Assembly (NCBI RefSeq): GCF_000423705.1
Contig: NZ_KE384082.1
Location: forward strand, 494,843 to 558,842
Direction of reading: 5' to 3'
Source: Stappia stellulata DSM 5886
GTDB taxonomy: Bacteria > Pseudomonadota > Alphaproteobacteria > Rhizobiales > Stappiaceae
DNA: 64,000 bases
Within the stretch, counting starts at the first letter, position 1. Each line of letters begins with the position of its first letter. The position numbers and the translations under genes are program-made. The notes under the pieces are model-generated. The model saw nothing but the letters and a program-made list of their open reading frames with translations, ran no database searches and was not told where the DNA came from. Positions 56,107 through 64,000 of the stretch are shown piece by piece.

Positions 56107-58467
56107 CTAGCCTGCGGCGCGCATATGGTCTGCGAGCGCCGCGGGCTCGACCCTGTGGCGCACGATACCGGGCTTGACCTGTGCGGGCGGCAGCGCCGGC
56201 AGTTCCACCGACAGCTTGCCTTCGACCTTCTGGTCGGTCAGCGTGCGCTGCTCCCCGTCGCTCTTCATCACGTAGACGGCGGTGTAATAGAACTCGACCA
56301 GCGGATCCTCGCGCAGCCGCTGAACCCCGTAGTAGCGATTGAGGTCGTCGACCTGCGGCGTGCCGGCCGGGCTGAGAATGCTGAACAGCAGCAGATTGTC
56401 CTGCGACCCCAGCGCGGCCGCACGCTCCTCGGTGGTCATCTCCTCGCGCGGCTTGGTGAAGAAATCGGGCAGCGTGTCGCCGAATTCCTCTTTCGCCGTT
56501 TTCTTGAGCTGGAACATCGTCAGATTGACGCTCGCCACCTCTGACCAATCGATCAGGGTCGTGTCAACGAGAACACTGTAGTTCTCGATCGTATTGGTGA
56601 TCGTCAGCGTCTTGTACTCGCTCGACTGCTTGTAATTCGCGAGCGTGAAATCAGTTCCGTCCGAGTAGAAGATCGTTCCCGCGATGTTGTAGTAGGCCGA
56701 ATTCGTGTTATCGACCGCCTGGAAGTTCCAGCGCGGCTCCGCGAAACTGAGAAGCCCGCTCGGCTGCCAGTTCGACCAGGTGTTCTCGTACAGCCAGCCG
56801 TTCGGATCGTTCGCCGGGTCGAAATACTGCGCGTTGACGTCGACCAGCAGGAGATCCTGCGATTGGCCGGCATAGTTGAAGGCACGCAGGGTGAACTGCG
56901 TGAACAGCCCCTTCGGATCCTTGACGAAAACGATATCGGCATTGCCGGAGGTGGTGTTGTCCGGCGCACTCGACAACGCCCCGGGCGGCTGGGAGATGAC
57001 CTCGGAATTGTCCGACATCTGGTAGCGCAGCCGGTAGCTGTAAGCCTGGCCAATGGGGAGATTGTAGTAGCTTTCGAAGAGAACCGCGCCGTCCTCGCCG
57101 TTTCCGGTCATCGTCTTCGTCTGAACGATCGCGGGACTGCCGGAGGGCGGCGCGAAGAAGAAGTCGATATTGACGGTCTTGACGGTGCCATTCGGGGACG
57201 CGCCGGTCAGGAACGGAATGGACTGCCCGATGAAGCTGACCTGACGCGTGCCGAAGACATTCGGCGTGATGTTGATCAGCGTGTCTGTCGTGGTGACGGG
57301 ATCGCTCTGGAAGCTCGTCCCGTCCTTGAACTGGATCACATAGGAAAACGTAAACTCGGCATTGTAGGCCCCGCCGGAAAAGTCTCCCGGCGCTTCGTAG
57401 ATCATCGAGGACTGGTCGCCGTCCTTGACGATCAGCGTGAAGGTGTTGCCGGTCGTGCGGGTCGGATAGTCGACCGTGACGGTCACGGACTCGGCGATGG
57501 CCTCACCGTCGCCGGTGCGGGTCAGCTGCCCGATCATGTTGAAGACAACCGAAAGTTTGCGGTTGTCGACCCGGATGAAGAGCTTGTTCCACTCTTCGCT
57601 CGAGAACTTGCGCATGAAGCTCGAGACCGGCGTCGACCAGTCGATCACCGTGTCCTCGCTGTAGGTCTGCTCGAAGGACGTCGTCGCCGACACCGGATTG
57701 GGACCGGTCGCCATGGTCGCGGCGGCCGCGACCGTGTTGGCCACCTGCGTCTCCAGCGTCGTCCAGCCCCAGTCGCGCACGCGCTGTTCCAGCTCCTGCG
57801 TGCTTCCCGCGCCGATCTCGACATTCACCTCGCCTGCACCCGACTGCTGCAGCACCTGCTTGACGTCCTGCAGGACCTGCTTCTGGTTGCCCCAGGTATC
57901 GCGCACGGTCTTGTAGGTCTTCTCGTAGTGGATCGCGGCCTCGGCGACATATTTGACCGTGGCCTTGGCGCCGAGCAGCTTGGTCAGCACCTGCATGTCG
58001 TATTCGACGCGGAAGGGCGAGGCGCCGCCCCCTTCGGAATAGGCCGCCTTGAAGGTGTTGAGCGCCTCCGCCGTTTCCAGCGGAATCTGGAAGGCCGCCA
58101 CATTTGTCCCGTAAAGCGTCGGCTCGACTGCGAGAACCTCCGTTTCGCCCTCGATGTCGTAGTGGAAATAGGCTGTGCCGCCGACCCAGGTGAAGCCGCC
58201 CCAGCTGATGTCGTCGCCGAGAACCGCCTCCGCCGCGGCCTTCGCCGCGAGCGGCTGCACCAGCTCCATCTCGAAGGTGCAAAGTCCCGACAGACCGCCG
58301 CCGTTCTTGGTGTATTCGGCGATGGAGAAGGCGGGCGCGCCGTTCACCGTGCGCAGGGTGGGAACCGGCACCATGTACCAGAGCTTCGGTTTGTCGTGAT
58401 CCTGATAGACGTAGACGACGCCATTCGGGCCGTAATCGATTTCGCGCACTGTGGTGATGTCAAACAT
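56107..58467 (-). CDS. 786-residue beta-rich protein of unknown function
   Basis: First gene of the operon. The start VREIDYGPNGVVYVYQDHDK and PTLRTVNGAPAFSIAEYTKN are followed by several beta-rich segments. A helical stretch (KAAYSEGGGASPFRVEYDMQ to about 240, ending in QELEQRVRDW) interrupts them. Residues 330-640 contain repeated FTL/YxIQF/DxxFF beta patterns that look like two related domains, each ending with xSQP or xSDP (SFQSDPVTTTDT and EVISQPPGALSS). No signal peptide, no membrane helix. GAGGACGCC precedes ATG 58467. No family recognised; a structural or carrier role is a guess. Confidence 0.6.
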   Translation of the reverse strand: MFDITTVREIDYGPNGVVYVYQDHDKPKLWYMVPVPTLRTVNGAPAFSIAEYTKNGGGLSGLCTFEMELVQPLAAKAAAEAVLGDDISWGGFTWVGGTAYFHYDIEGETEVLAVEPTLYGTNVAAFQIPLETAEALNTFKAAYSEGGGASPFRVEYDMQVLTKLLGAKATVKYVAEAAIHYEKTYKTVRDTWGNQKQVLQDVKQVLQQSGAGEVNVEIGAGSTQELEQRVRDWGWTTLETQVANTVAAAATMATGPNPVSATTSFEQTYSEDTVIDWSTPVSSFMRKFSSEEWNKLFIRVDNRKLSVVFNMIGQLTRTGDGEAIAESVTVTVDYPTRTTGNTFTLIVKDGDQSSMIYEAPGDFSGGAYNAEFTFSYVIQFKDGTSFQSDPVTTTDTLINITPNVFGTRQVSFIGQSIPFLTGASPNGTVKTVNIDFFFAPPSGSPAIVQTKTMTGNGEDGAVLFESYYNLPIGQAYSYRLRYQMSDNSEVISQPPGALSSAPDNTTSGNADIVFVKDPKGLFTQFTLRAFNYAGQSQDLLLVDVNAQYFDPANDPNGWLYENTWSNWQPSGLLSFAEPRWNFQAVDNTNSAYYNIAGTIFYSDGTDFTLANYKQSSEYKTLTITNTIENYSVLVDTTLIDWSEVASVNLTMFQLKKTAKEEFGDTLPDFFTKPREEMTTEERAAALGSQDNLLLFSILSPAGTPQVDDLNRYYGVQRLREDPLVEFYYTAVYVMKSDGEQRTLTDQKVEGKLSVELPALPPAQVKPGIVRHRVEPAALADHMRAAG

Positions 58468-58857
58468 GGCGTCCTCGCATCGCGATAAATTAGAAGAATT
58501 CTGAAAATCTACCTATGCGGGAAGAGTGGCATTCGAATGCGCAACTTACAAGTGAAATAGGATTTCTTACGTTGCGTTTTTATTGCAACCCATATGACAA
58601 TTTAACAAGATTTACGTGTATTATTAGTATTAAAATATATAAATATGAATAATTGGCGTTTCAATTCCGTGCCAGAAGGTCGGCCCGGACAGTTCGCGCC
58701 CCGCCAAGCACGCGCCAACGGCCCCTGGCGCGCGGACGCACCGGCTTCCGGTCTTCGCCAGGGCAGACCCCACCGACCGTGACGCGGCACGTGTTTTCGA
58801 TCCGAAACGGCAATTGCCCGGTTGGGCAGCCCGGGCAGCGCCGGGCGGAAGGCCGCC
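58468..58857. other. AT-rich leader and gap before the four-gene operon
   Basis: The 390 bases between the operon and the metal-transporter genes contain a strikingly AT-rich stretch at about 58490-58665, including TTAGTATTAAAATATATAAA near 58620, in otherwise high-GC DNA. GTTGC(58572)...GCAAC(58590) forms a short dyad around a T-rich loop. No coding frame is seen. The promoter of the operon must lie here; the metal-transporter stop is at 58858. Confidence 0.6.
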
Positions 58858-59784
58858 CTAGCCCTGCCCCTGCGCGGCACCGATGCGCCGCCGATGCGGC
58901 GCGGCGAGACATGCGATGGCGAGGATCACCCCGGAGACCGCCGCGATCATGCCTGCGGCACTGACCGCGTTTTGCGCGCCGAACCAGAGCGGCCCGTACC
59001 CCGCCAGCACATATCCGACAATGGCGGACAGCGTGGCGAAGACGACACTCCAGCCGACCTGCGCCTCCAGCCGGTTGGTCATCAGCCTGGCGGCTGCCGG
59101 TGGACAGATGAACATGGCGATGACGATGATCGAACCGACCGCGTCGAAGGCGGCAACGGCGGCAACCGCGGAGGCGGCGACGAGCGCGAGACCGATGGTG
59201 CGCGTCGGCACCCCGACCGTCGCGGCGAACCCCTCGTCGAAGGTCGACAGCTTGAGCGGGCGCCAGAACACGAAGGCAAGGACGGCGATCACGGCCGCCA
59301 CGACCGCGATGCGCGGCAGTTCCGGCGGAAGTCCGGCAAGGGCGACAGGATCGACAAGCGACCCCCACCCGGTCGCGTCGAACCAGATCAGGCTTTCCAG
59401 ATTGCCCATCAGCGCGTGTTCCACGTCGAGATGCACGGCACTCGTATCTGTCTGTTCCAGCAGCAAAACCCCGGCTGCGAACATCGAGGTGAAGACGACA
59501 CCCATCGCCGCCCCCGGCTCGATCCGCCCGACCCGCTTGATCGTCTCGATCAGGATGACGGCGACCAGCGCCGCGCCGGCCGCACCGACCAGCATGGGCA
59601 GCGCGGCAATGACGCCGGTGGCGAGAAAGGCGACGACGATGCCCGGCAGCACGACATGACTGATTGCATCGCCGATCAGAGCCTGCCGGCGCAGGATGAG
59701 GAAATTGCCGGGAAGCGCGCAGGCGATTGCCGACAGAATGCCGATCAGGATCGGCGTAAGCGAGAGTTGCAAAAAGCCATCCAT
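58858..59784 (-). CDS. metal-ion ABC transporter permease (second)
   Basis: A 308-residue TroC/ZnuB-type permease with about eight membrane helices and the usual ISHVVLPGI and ALPGNFLILRRQALIGD start. It forms the channel with the first permease, from which it is separated by two bases. Transcription comes from the substrate-binding-protein gene far to the right. No other gene follows before the AT-rich gap. Confidence 0.93.
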   Translation of the reverse strand: MDGFLQLSLTPILIGILSAIACALPGNFLILRRQALIGDAISHVVLPGIVVAFLATGVIAALPMLVGAAGAALVAVILIETIKRVGRIEPGAAMGVVFTSMFAAGVLLLEQTDTSAVHLDVEHALMGNLESLIWFDATGWGSLVDPVALAGLPPELPRIAVVAAVIAVLAFVFWRPLKLSTFDEGFAATVGVPTRTIGLALVAASAVAAVAAFDAVGSIIVIAMFICPPAAARLMTNRLEAQVGWSVVFATLSAIVGYVLAGYGPLWFGAQNAVSAAGMIAAVSGVILAIACLAAPHRRRIGAAQGQG

Positions 59785-59786
59785 CG

Positions 59787-61010
59787 TCAAACGACTCCCT
59801 TGTCGGCAAGCGCCGGCGTGCCGATCCGCGCGTCGATGGCCGCGATCTCGTCCGGGGTCAGAACCGTCTCTATGGCGGTCAGGCCGTCGTAACCTCCGGA
59901 AACACCCTCGTCCTGGTGCATCTGGCGGGCAACGTCCCAGCGGCGCTCGTCGCGCAGCGCCTTGGCGGCCCGCGCCCGCCCCGCGTCGGTCGCCACCTTG
60001 TCGGGACGGATCAGCCCGTCCCGCCTCAGCACCTTCAGCGTCAGCGGATCGAGGATCGGCTCGTTGCGGGCCAGCGCCAGCAGGCCCTGACGCCGGTGCA
60101 CCCGGCGCTGGAACCGCCGATGCCGGATCGCGGCCGCGAGGACACCGCGACTGGGCGCAAAAAGCAGCGAAATGCAAAACAGGGCAAAGGACACCAGAAC
60201 GATGATCGGCCCGGTCGGAAGATTGGGCGCAGAAGCCGAGACCGCCGCCCCGAGATAGCCGGCAAGCCCGCCGAGCGCGCCAGCGATCAGTACGACGCTG
60301 TCGGTGCGCTCGCTCCACAGCCGTGCCGTCACCGGCGGAATGATCAGCATCGCGACGATCAGGATCAGCCCGACGACCTTCAGCCCGATCACGGTGACCG
60401 CGAGCACCAGCGCCATCATTGCAAGGTCGACGGCCTGAACGCGCACGCCGCGCGCCGCCGCATAGCCGGGATCGAAGGCGACCAGCGTCATCGGCCGGCG
60501 CAGCAGCACCAGGACCGCCAGCGCCAGCGCACCGCCGACCGCAATCACCAGGGCATCCTGGCGCAGCATCCCGGCCGTCGATCCGAGAAGAAAGCCCTCG
60601 AGCCCGGCCTGCCGTCCGCTCGACATCGACTGGATGACGGTCAGCACGACGACCCCGAGGCCGAAGAACACCGACAGCACCGACCCGATCGCGACATCCT
60701 CGGCCAGCCGTGTGTGACGCACGATCCAGTCGACGAGCAAGAGCCCGACCGCCGCCGACACCGCCGAACCGGCCAGCAGGCCGACCAGGTTGCGCCCGTC
60801 GCCCCCAAGCGCGACCATGAGAATGAACGCAAGTCCGATGCCGGGAAGCGTGGCATGCGCGACCGCGTCGCTGACCAGCGCGCGCTTGCGCAGGAACAAG
60901 AATGTGCCGCCCGCGCCGGCGGCGATACCGAGCAATGCGGACCCGATCGCAACGAGCGCGGCGTTGTAACCGGCCTGAAGCAGAAGCGCGGAAAGGATGG
61001 CGTCGGGCAT
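59787..61010 (-). CDS. metal-ion ABC transporter permease with C-terminal extension
   Basis: A 407-residue permease. Residues 1-285 are a typical TroC-like membrane domain (RKRALVSDAVAHATLPGIG). The last 120 residues are cytosolic: LDPLTLKVLRRDGLIRPDKV then ATDAGRARAAKALRDERRWD and DEIAAIDARIGTP, resembling a winged helix and helical domain of iron/manganese-dependent repressors (DtxR/MntR). This extension is known from some permeases of this class and might sense metal, which is inference. Starts six bases after the ATPase gene ends. Confidence 0.9.
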   Translation of the reverse strand: MPDAILSALLLQAGYNAALVAIGSALLGIAAGAGGTFLFLRKRALVSDAVAHATLPGIGLAFILMVALGGDGRNLVGLLAGSAVSAAVGLLLVDWIVRHTRLAEDVAIGSVLSVFFGLGVVVLTVIQSMSSGRQAGLEGFLLGSTAGMLRQDALVIAVGGALALAVLVLLRRPMTLVAFDPGYAAARGVRVQAVDLAMMALVLAVTVIGLKVVGLILIVAMLIIPPVTARLWSERTDSVVLIAGALGGLAGYLGAAVSASAPNLPTGPIIVLVSFALFCISLLFAPSRGVLAAAIRHRRFQRRVHRRQGLLALARNEPILDPLTLKVLRRDGLIRPDKVATDAGRARAAKALRDERRWDVARQMHQDEGVSGGYDGLTAIETVLTPDEIAAIDARIGTPALADKGVV

Positions 61011-61016
61011 GGCGGA

Positions 61017-61832
61017 TCAGCTCGACAGCTTGAGTTGGTCGATATGCGTGGAGGCGAGGCGCCCGCCGTAGGTCGCCTGCAGGTTTTTCGCGGTGAAGGT
61101 GGTCGACGTCGGACCTTCCGCGACCTTGCGCACATTGATCAGGAGCACATGGTCGAAGTAATCGGCCACTGTCGCCAGGTCGTGATGAACGCAGACCACC
61201 GTCTTGCGCGCCGTCTTCAGCGTGTGCAGCACGTCGATGATCGCCTTTTCGGTCGCTGCATCGACGCCGGCGAAAGGTTCGTCCAGCAGATAGAGTTCGG
61301 CATCCTGCGCCAGCGCCCGCGCCAGGAAGACCCGCTGTTGCTGACCGCCGGACAACTGGCCGATCTGACGCTCGGCGAAGTCCGCCATGCCGACACGCTC
61401 AAGACACGCGCGCGCCCGCTCCCGATGCCCCTTGCGCAAGAAGCGCAGCAACCCGAGTTCCCGATAAAACCCCATCAGCACGACATCGATCACCCGTGTC
61501 GGAAAATCCCAGTCGACCGAGGCGCGCTGCGGCACATAGGCCACCCGGTCGCGGGCGCGCTCAAGCTCCTGGCCGAAGATGCGCACGCTGCCCGACAGGC
61601 GCGGCACAATGCCGAGCGCGGCCTTGAGAAGCGTGGATTTGCCCGCGCCATTGGGGCCGATGATCGCGACCATGCTTTCGCGCGGAAGGGCCGCATCGAC
61701 GGAGAACACCGCCGGCTTCTCGCCGTAGGAAACCGTTATCTCGCTGAGCGCCAGAGACGCATTGGCGATGTCTTCGGGCGACGGTGCGCGGGCGCCGTCT
61801 TCGGCAGCAAGTTCAAGCTTTGGCGGTGCCAT
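61017..61832 (-). CDS. metal-ion ABC transporter ATP-binding protein
   Basis: A 271-residue ATPase with Walker [10 protein letters not shown], signature [15 protein letters not shown], Walker [13 protein letters not shown] and the switch His in [10 protein letters not shown]. It powers the import complex. ATG 61832 has GGGAG upstream; ATG 61844 would add four residues. Between the periplasmic protein gene and the permeases, as is usual for TroABCD/SitABCD-type operons. Confidence 0.95.
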   Translation of the reverse strand: MAPPKLELAAEDGARAPSPEDIANASLALSEITVSYGEKPAVFSVDAALPRESMVAIIGPNGAGKSTLLKAALGIVPRLSGSVRIFGQELERARDRVAYVPQRASVDWDFPTRVIDVVLMGFYRELGLLRFLRKGHRERARACLERVGMADFAERQIGQLSGGQQQRVFLARALAQDAELYLLDEPFAGVDAATEKAIIDVLHTLKTARKTVVCVHHDLATVADYFDHVLLINVRKVAEGPTSTTFTAKNLQATYGGRLASTHIDQLKLSS

Positions 61833-61890
61833 GAGGTCTCCCATCCGCCTCTTTTCAGGCGGCGTTGCGCGTGGTGTGACGATACCGGCT

Positions 61891-62871
61891 TCAGCTTCCC
61901 GCCGCCAGACGGCCGGTCGCGCCGCGTTCCGGCGCCGCCCCGCCCAGCGCCCGGGCGATCAGGGTGACATTGTGATCGATCATGCCAAGATAGGTGCCCT
62001 CATAGGTGCCGTCCTCGCCCATCGCATCGGAAAAGAGCTCGCCCCCGATCTTCACCTCGTGACCGCGCGCTGCCGCCCCCTCGATCAGCGCGCGCACGCT
62101 GCGATCGGAGACGGAGGATTCCACGAAAACCGCCTTGATGCCGCGCGACACCAGCACCTCGACAAGCTCCGACACGCGCTGCAATCCAGCCTCACTCTGC
62201 GTGGAGATGCCCTGGATACCCAGCACCTCGAACCCGTAGGCCCGGCCGAAATAGTTGAACGCGTCATGCGCGGTGACCAGCACGCGCGCCTCCTGCGGGA
62301 CGCTCGCCTGCACCTTGCGGGCATAGGCGGCAAGCTGCCCGACCTCTTCCAGATGGGCCGCCGCATTGGCGGCAAAGACGCCTTCCGCTTCCGGCCGCGC
62401 CGCAACCAGCGCATCGCGCACGGCAAGGATCGCCGTTGTCCAGAGCTCCGGGTCCATCCACACATGGGGATCGAACTTGTCGGCATAGTCCTCATGGGCG
62501 ATCAGCGTGTCGCGCGGGAGCCCCTCGGCGACGGAAACGACCGGCTTGCGCTTGCCGAGACCGGCAAAGAAATCCTCCATCTGCGCTTCGAGGTACAGGC
62601 CGTGGCGCAGCACCAGGTCGGCATTGACCATGGCAACGATGTCGGTGCGGGTCTGACGGTAGGAATGCGGGTCGACCCCCGGCCCCATCAGCGCGCGGAC
62701 CTCGACGGCGTCGCCGCCGATGCGCCGGGCGGCGTCGGCAATCATCCCGGTGGTCGCAACGACCTTGAGCGGCGCGTCCTGTGCAACGGCCGACGACGGC
62801 GGGCCGGCCGCAAATGCCAATCCCGACGCAAACGCCGCAAACACCATCCATCTGCTCAACCGGTCCAACAT
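61891..62871 (-). CDS. periplasmic metal-binding protein of the ABC importer (TroA-like)
   Basis: A 326-residue cluster A-I binding protein with a signal peptide (cleavage near SSAVA-QD, residue 30). Metal ligands align as His69 (VDPHSYRQ), His136 (FDPHVWMD), His202 ([10 protein letters not shown]) and Asp299 (GMIDHNV), the HHHD set of TroA, which takes Mn, Zn or Fe. A His-rich loop as in ZnuA is absent, so manganese or iron is as likely as zinc. GAGGAAAC precedes ATG 62871. First gene of the four-gene importer operon. Confidence 0.93.
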   Translation of the reverse strand: MLDRLSRWMVFAAFASGLAFAAGPPSSAVAQDAPLKVVATTGMIADAARRIGGDAVEVRALMGPGVDPHSYRQTRTDIVAMVNADLVLRHGLYLEAQMEDFFAGLGKRKPVVSVAEGLPRDTLIAHEDYADKFDPHVWMDPELWTTAILAVRDALVAARPEAEGVFAANAAAHLEEVGQLAAYARKVQASVPQEARVLVTAHDAFNYFGRAYGFEVLGIQGISTQSEAGLQRVSELVEVLVSRGIKAVFVESSVSDRSVRALIEGAAARGHEVKIGGELFSDAMGEDGTYEGTYLGMIDHNVTLIARALGGAAPERGATGRLAAGS

Positions 62872-62933
62872 GTTTCCTCACTGCCGTTCGCACGCACGCT
62901 GCGCAATCCGAATTCACGTTCTGCAACATGAAT

Positions 62934-62979
62934 ATGAGAACCATTTGCAAGTGTCAATGAAAATGAGAACCATTTGCAA
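62934..62979. promoter_or_regulatory. two identical 17-bp operators, Fur/Mur-like
   Basis: ATGAGAACCATTTGCAA occurs at 62934-62950 and again, unchanged, at 62963-62979, 29 bases apart and about 63 and 92 bases before the importer ATG. The core TGAGAAC-C-ATTTGCA fits the 7-1-7 pattern of Fur-family sites. In rhizobia, Mur represses sitABCD through two Mur-responsive sequences at its promoter, so this is likely its metal-sensing operator pair. Confidence 0.65.
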
Positions 62980-63110
62980 AAACACCCCCCCCCTCTCGCC
63001 GCGCGCCGGACGTGTATGCGTCTGCGAGACGCCATTCACGGCGGATCCTGCAGCGCCACGCGGACAGGAAGAAAAGCCGCCGGCAAAGAAGACGGCGACG
63101 ACACGTCACG

Positions 63111-63130
63111 CTATGTTCATATGAACGTAG
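63111..63130. promoter_or_regulatory. GlpR-like palindrome before glpR
   Basis: CTATGTTCAT and ATGAACGTAG form a 20-base palindrome with one mismatched pair; GTTCATATGAAC in the centre is perfect. It resembles the E. coli GlpR site (ATGTTCG...CGAACAT) and lies 86 bases before the glpR ATG, suggesting autoregulation. Confidence 0.55.
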
Positions 63131-63215
63131 TCCAACGGTCACCTGACTGTACCAGGGCGTGGACATCCGAAGCTTCGCGCGAAGTGTACGCCCTCAAGGG
63201 AGCAGACCCGCATCC

Positions 63216-64000
63216 ATGTTCGCAACAGTGGATATCACGCCGCGCCAGCGCGACATCGCCGATCTGGTGCAATCGGACGGCTTCGCCTCGGTGGAGGGCC
63301 TGGCCCGGCGCTTCGGCGTCACCACACAGACCATCCGCCGCGATCTGACGCAGCTGTGCCGGCGCGGCATCCTGCGACGCACGCATGGTGGGGTTGAACC
63401 GCCGGCGCAATCGGGCAACCTGCATTACGCCCGACGCCAGATACTCAATCTCGCGGCGAAATGCGCGATCGCGGAGGCGGTCGCGGAAGACATATGCGAC
63501 GGCGACGCCCTCGCCTTTTCCATCGGAACAACGCCCGAGATCGTGATGCAGGCGCTGGTGCATCGCAAGAACCTGCGCATTTTCACCAATAACCTGCATG
63601 TCGCCTTCGCCGCCTCGCAATGCGACAGCTTCGAGGTCACCATCGCCGGCGGCCGCCTGCGTCATGGCGACTGCGACATCCTGGGTGCCGACACCCGCCG
63701 GTTCTTCTCCGGCTACAAGGTCGACATCGGCATATTCGGTGTGGCCGGCGTGGATGCCGACGGCACGCTTCTCGATTTTCACGAAGACGAAGTCGCCGCC
63801 CGCCAGGCGATCCTGGAGAACTGCCGCAAGGCCTATCTGGTGCTCGATGGCAGCAAGTTCGGCCGTCCCGCGCATGTGCGCGGCGGTCATATCACCGATG
63901 TTGCCGCGGTCGTCTGCGACAGACAGCCGCCCGAGACACTGGCCCGCCAGCTGTTGCACAGCGGGACACGTGTGATCGTTCGCGCGGAGACCAGCCACAG
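63216..64000 (+). CDS. glpR: DeoR-family glycerol-3-phosphate regulator GlpR (3' end truncated by window)
   Basis: The visible 261 residues are almost a whole DeoR-family repressor. The N-terminal HTH is VEGLARRFGVTTQTIRRDLT; the sugar-phosphate domain shows FSIGTTPEIVMQALVHRKNL then RIFTNNLHVA, IFGVAGVDADGTLLDFHEDE and VLDGSKFGRPAHV, all very close to E. coli GlpR, which responds to glycerol 3-phosphate. The ATG at 63216 has AAGGGAG at a long distance. The stop codon is beyond base 64000; the usual neighbour glpD is not visible. Confidence 0.85.
   Translation, partial: MFATVDITPRQRDIADLVQSDGFASVEGLARRFGVTTQTIRRDLTQLCRRGILRRTHGGVEPPAQSGNLHYARRQILNLAAKCAIAEAVAEDICDGDALAFSIGTTPEIVMQALVHRKNLRIFTNNLHVAFAASQCDSFEVTIAGGRLRHGDCDILGADTRRFFSGYKVDIGIFGVAGVDADGTLLDFHEDEVAARQAILENCRKAYLVLDGSKFGRPAHVRGGHITDVAAVVCDRQPPETLARQLLHSGTRVIVRAETSH

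Larger units (their letters stand above)
62872..63215. other. divergent control region between metal importer and glpR
   Basis: The 344 bases carry two direct repeats (62934-62979), a run of nine C residues just after them, and the palindrome before glpR. No gene seen. Both divergent promoters should lie here, but neither -35/-10 pair is clear. Confidence 0.5.

Noticed and set aside
59916-61967. 683-codon plus-strand frame opposite the metal transporter
   Set aside because: Basic, His/Arg-rich shadow opposite permease and ATPase genes with complete motifs.
62979-63000. Run of nine C residues next to the metal operators
   Set aside because: Could allow slippage, but it lies outside coding DNA and no phase-variation context is seen; kept only as a note.

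Overview
The window is high-GC, densely packed chromosomal DNA from an alphaproteobacterium, most likely a Hyphomicrobiales (rhizobial-order) member. The evidence is a FlbD-type flagellar regulator in a fliF-fliG-fliH/flbE-fliN-flbD-flhA block, a SciP (DUF1153) CtrA-inhibitor gene, CtrA-type TTAA-N7-TTAA sites, a Rhodobacter-type PmtA methyltransferase, and the alphaproteobacterial DUF6111, DUF1285 and DUF4159 families. I could not fix the genus. No rRNA, tRNA, CRISPR array, insertion sequence or prophage was seen.

Left part (1-23 kb): the 5' part of an ABC exporter (minus); trmL, a secreted protein, hemF and an AAA ATPase (plus); then a minus-strand run of a universal stress protein, a CCA-adding-type nucleotidyltransferase, DUF6111, a NudL-type Nudix hydrolase and DUF1285. 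A plus-strand MoxR operon follows (MoxR ATPase, DUF58, BatA/DUF4159 membrane protein, von Willebrand/amidotransferase-like membrane protein). After it come a GNAT, a glutathionyl-hydroquinone reductase-like GST, a second Nudix protein, a 37-residue basic mini-gene behind a long dyad, a CpdA-like phosphoesterase, a tail-anchored protein, a YbaK deacylase, a second GNAT and the aguB-aguA agmatine-to-putrescine pair.

Middle part (23-50 kb): a 93-aa gene with a perfect CtrA box, an arylamine N-acetyltransferase, a decayed partial copy of the 93-aa gene, the flagellar block flhA to fliF (minus), sciP, flgD and fliK (minus). Then mnmA-pmtA, an EamA exporter divergent from a LysR regulator, pirin, a small acetyltransferase, a three-gene envelope set (flippase, FemAB-like transferase, ATP-grasp), fabI with a PhaC-like DUF3141 gene, and a Tat-exported dienelactone-hydrolase-like protein.

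Right part (50-64 kb): a tight, partly overlapping four-gene minus-strand operon (50452-58467) of 786-, 348-, 315- and 1231-residue proteins that I could not assign to a characterised system. One has an alpha/alpha-toroid look with a DxDD motif, and the last is a beta-propeller/amphipathic-helix/membrane protein resembling a toxin. It starts from an unusually AT-rich leader and is the best candidate for an undescribed system. The window ends with a four-gene metal-ion ABC importer (minus) behind two identical Fur/Mur-like direct repeats, and a divergent, truncated glpR preceded by a GlpR-like palindrome.

Recurrent theme: four candidate CtrA sites (before fliF, sciP, the 93-aa gene and the tail-anchored-protein gene) suggest that motility genes and two unknown genes share cell-cycle control.
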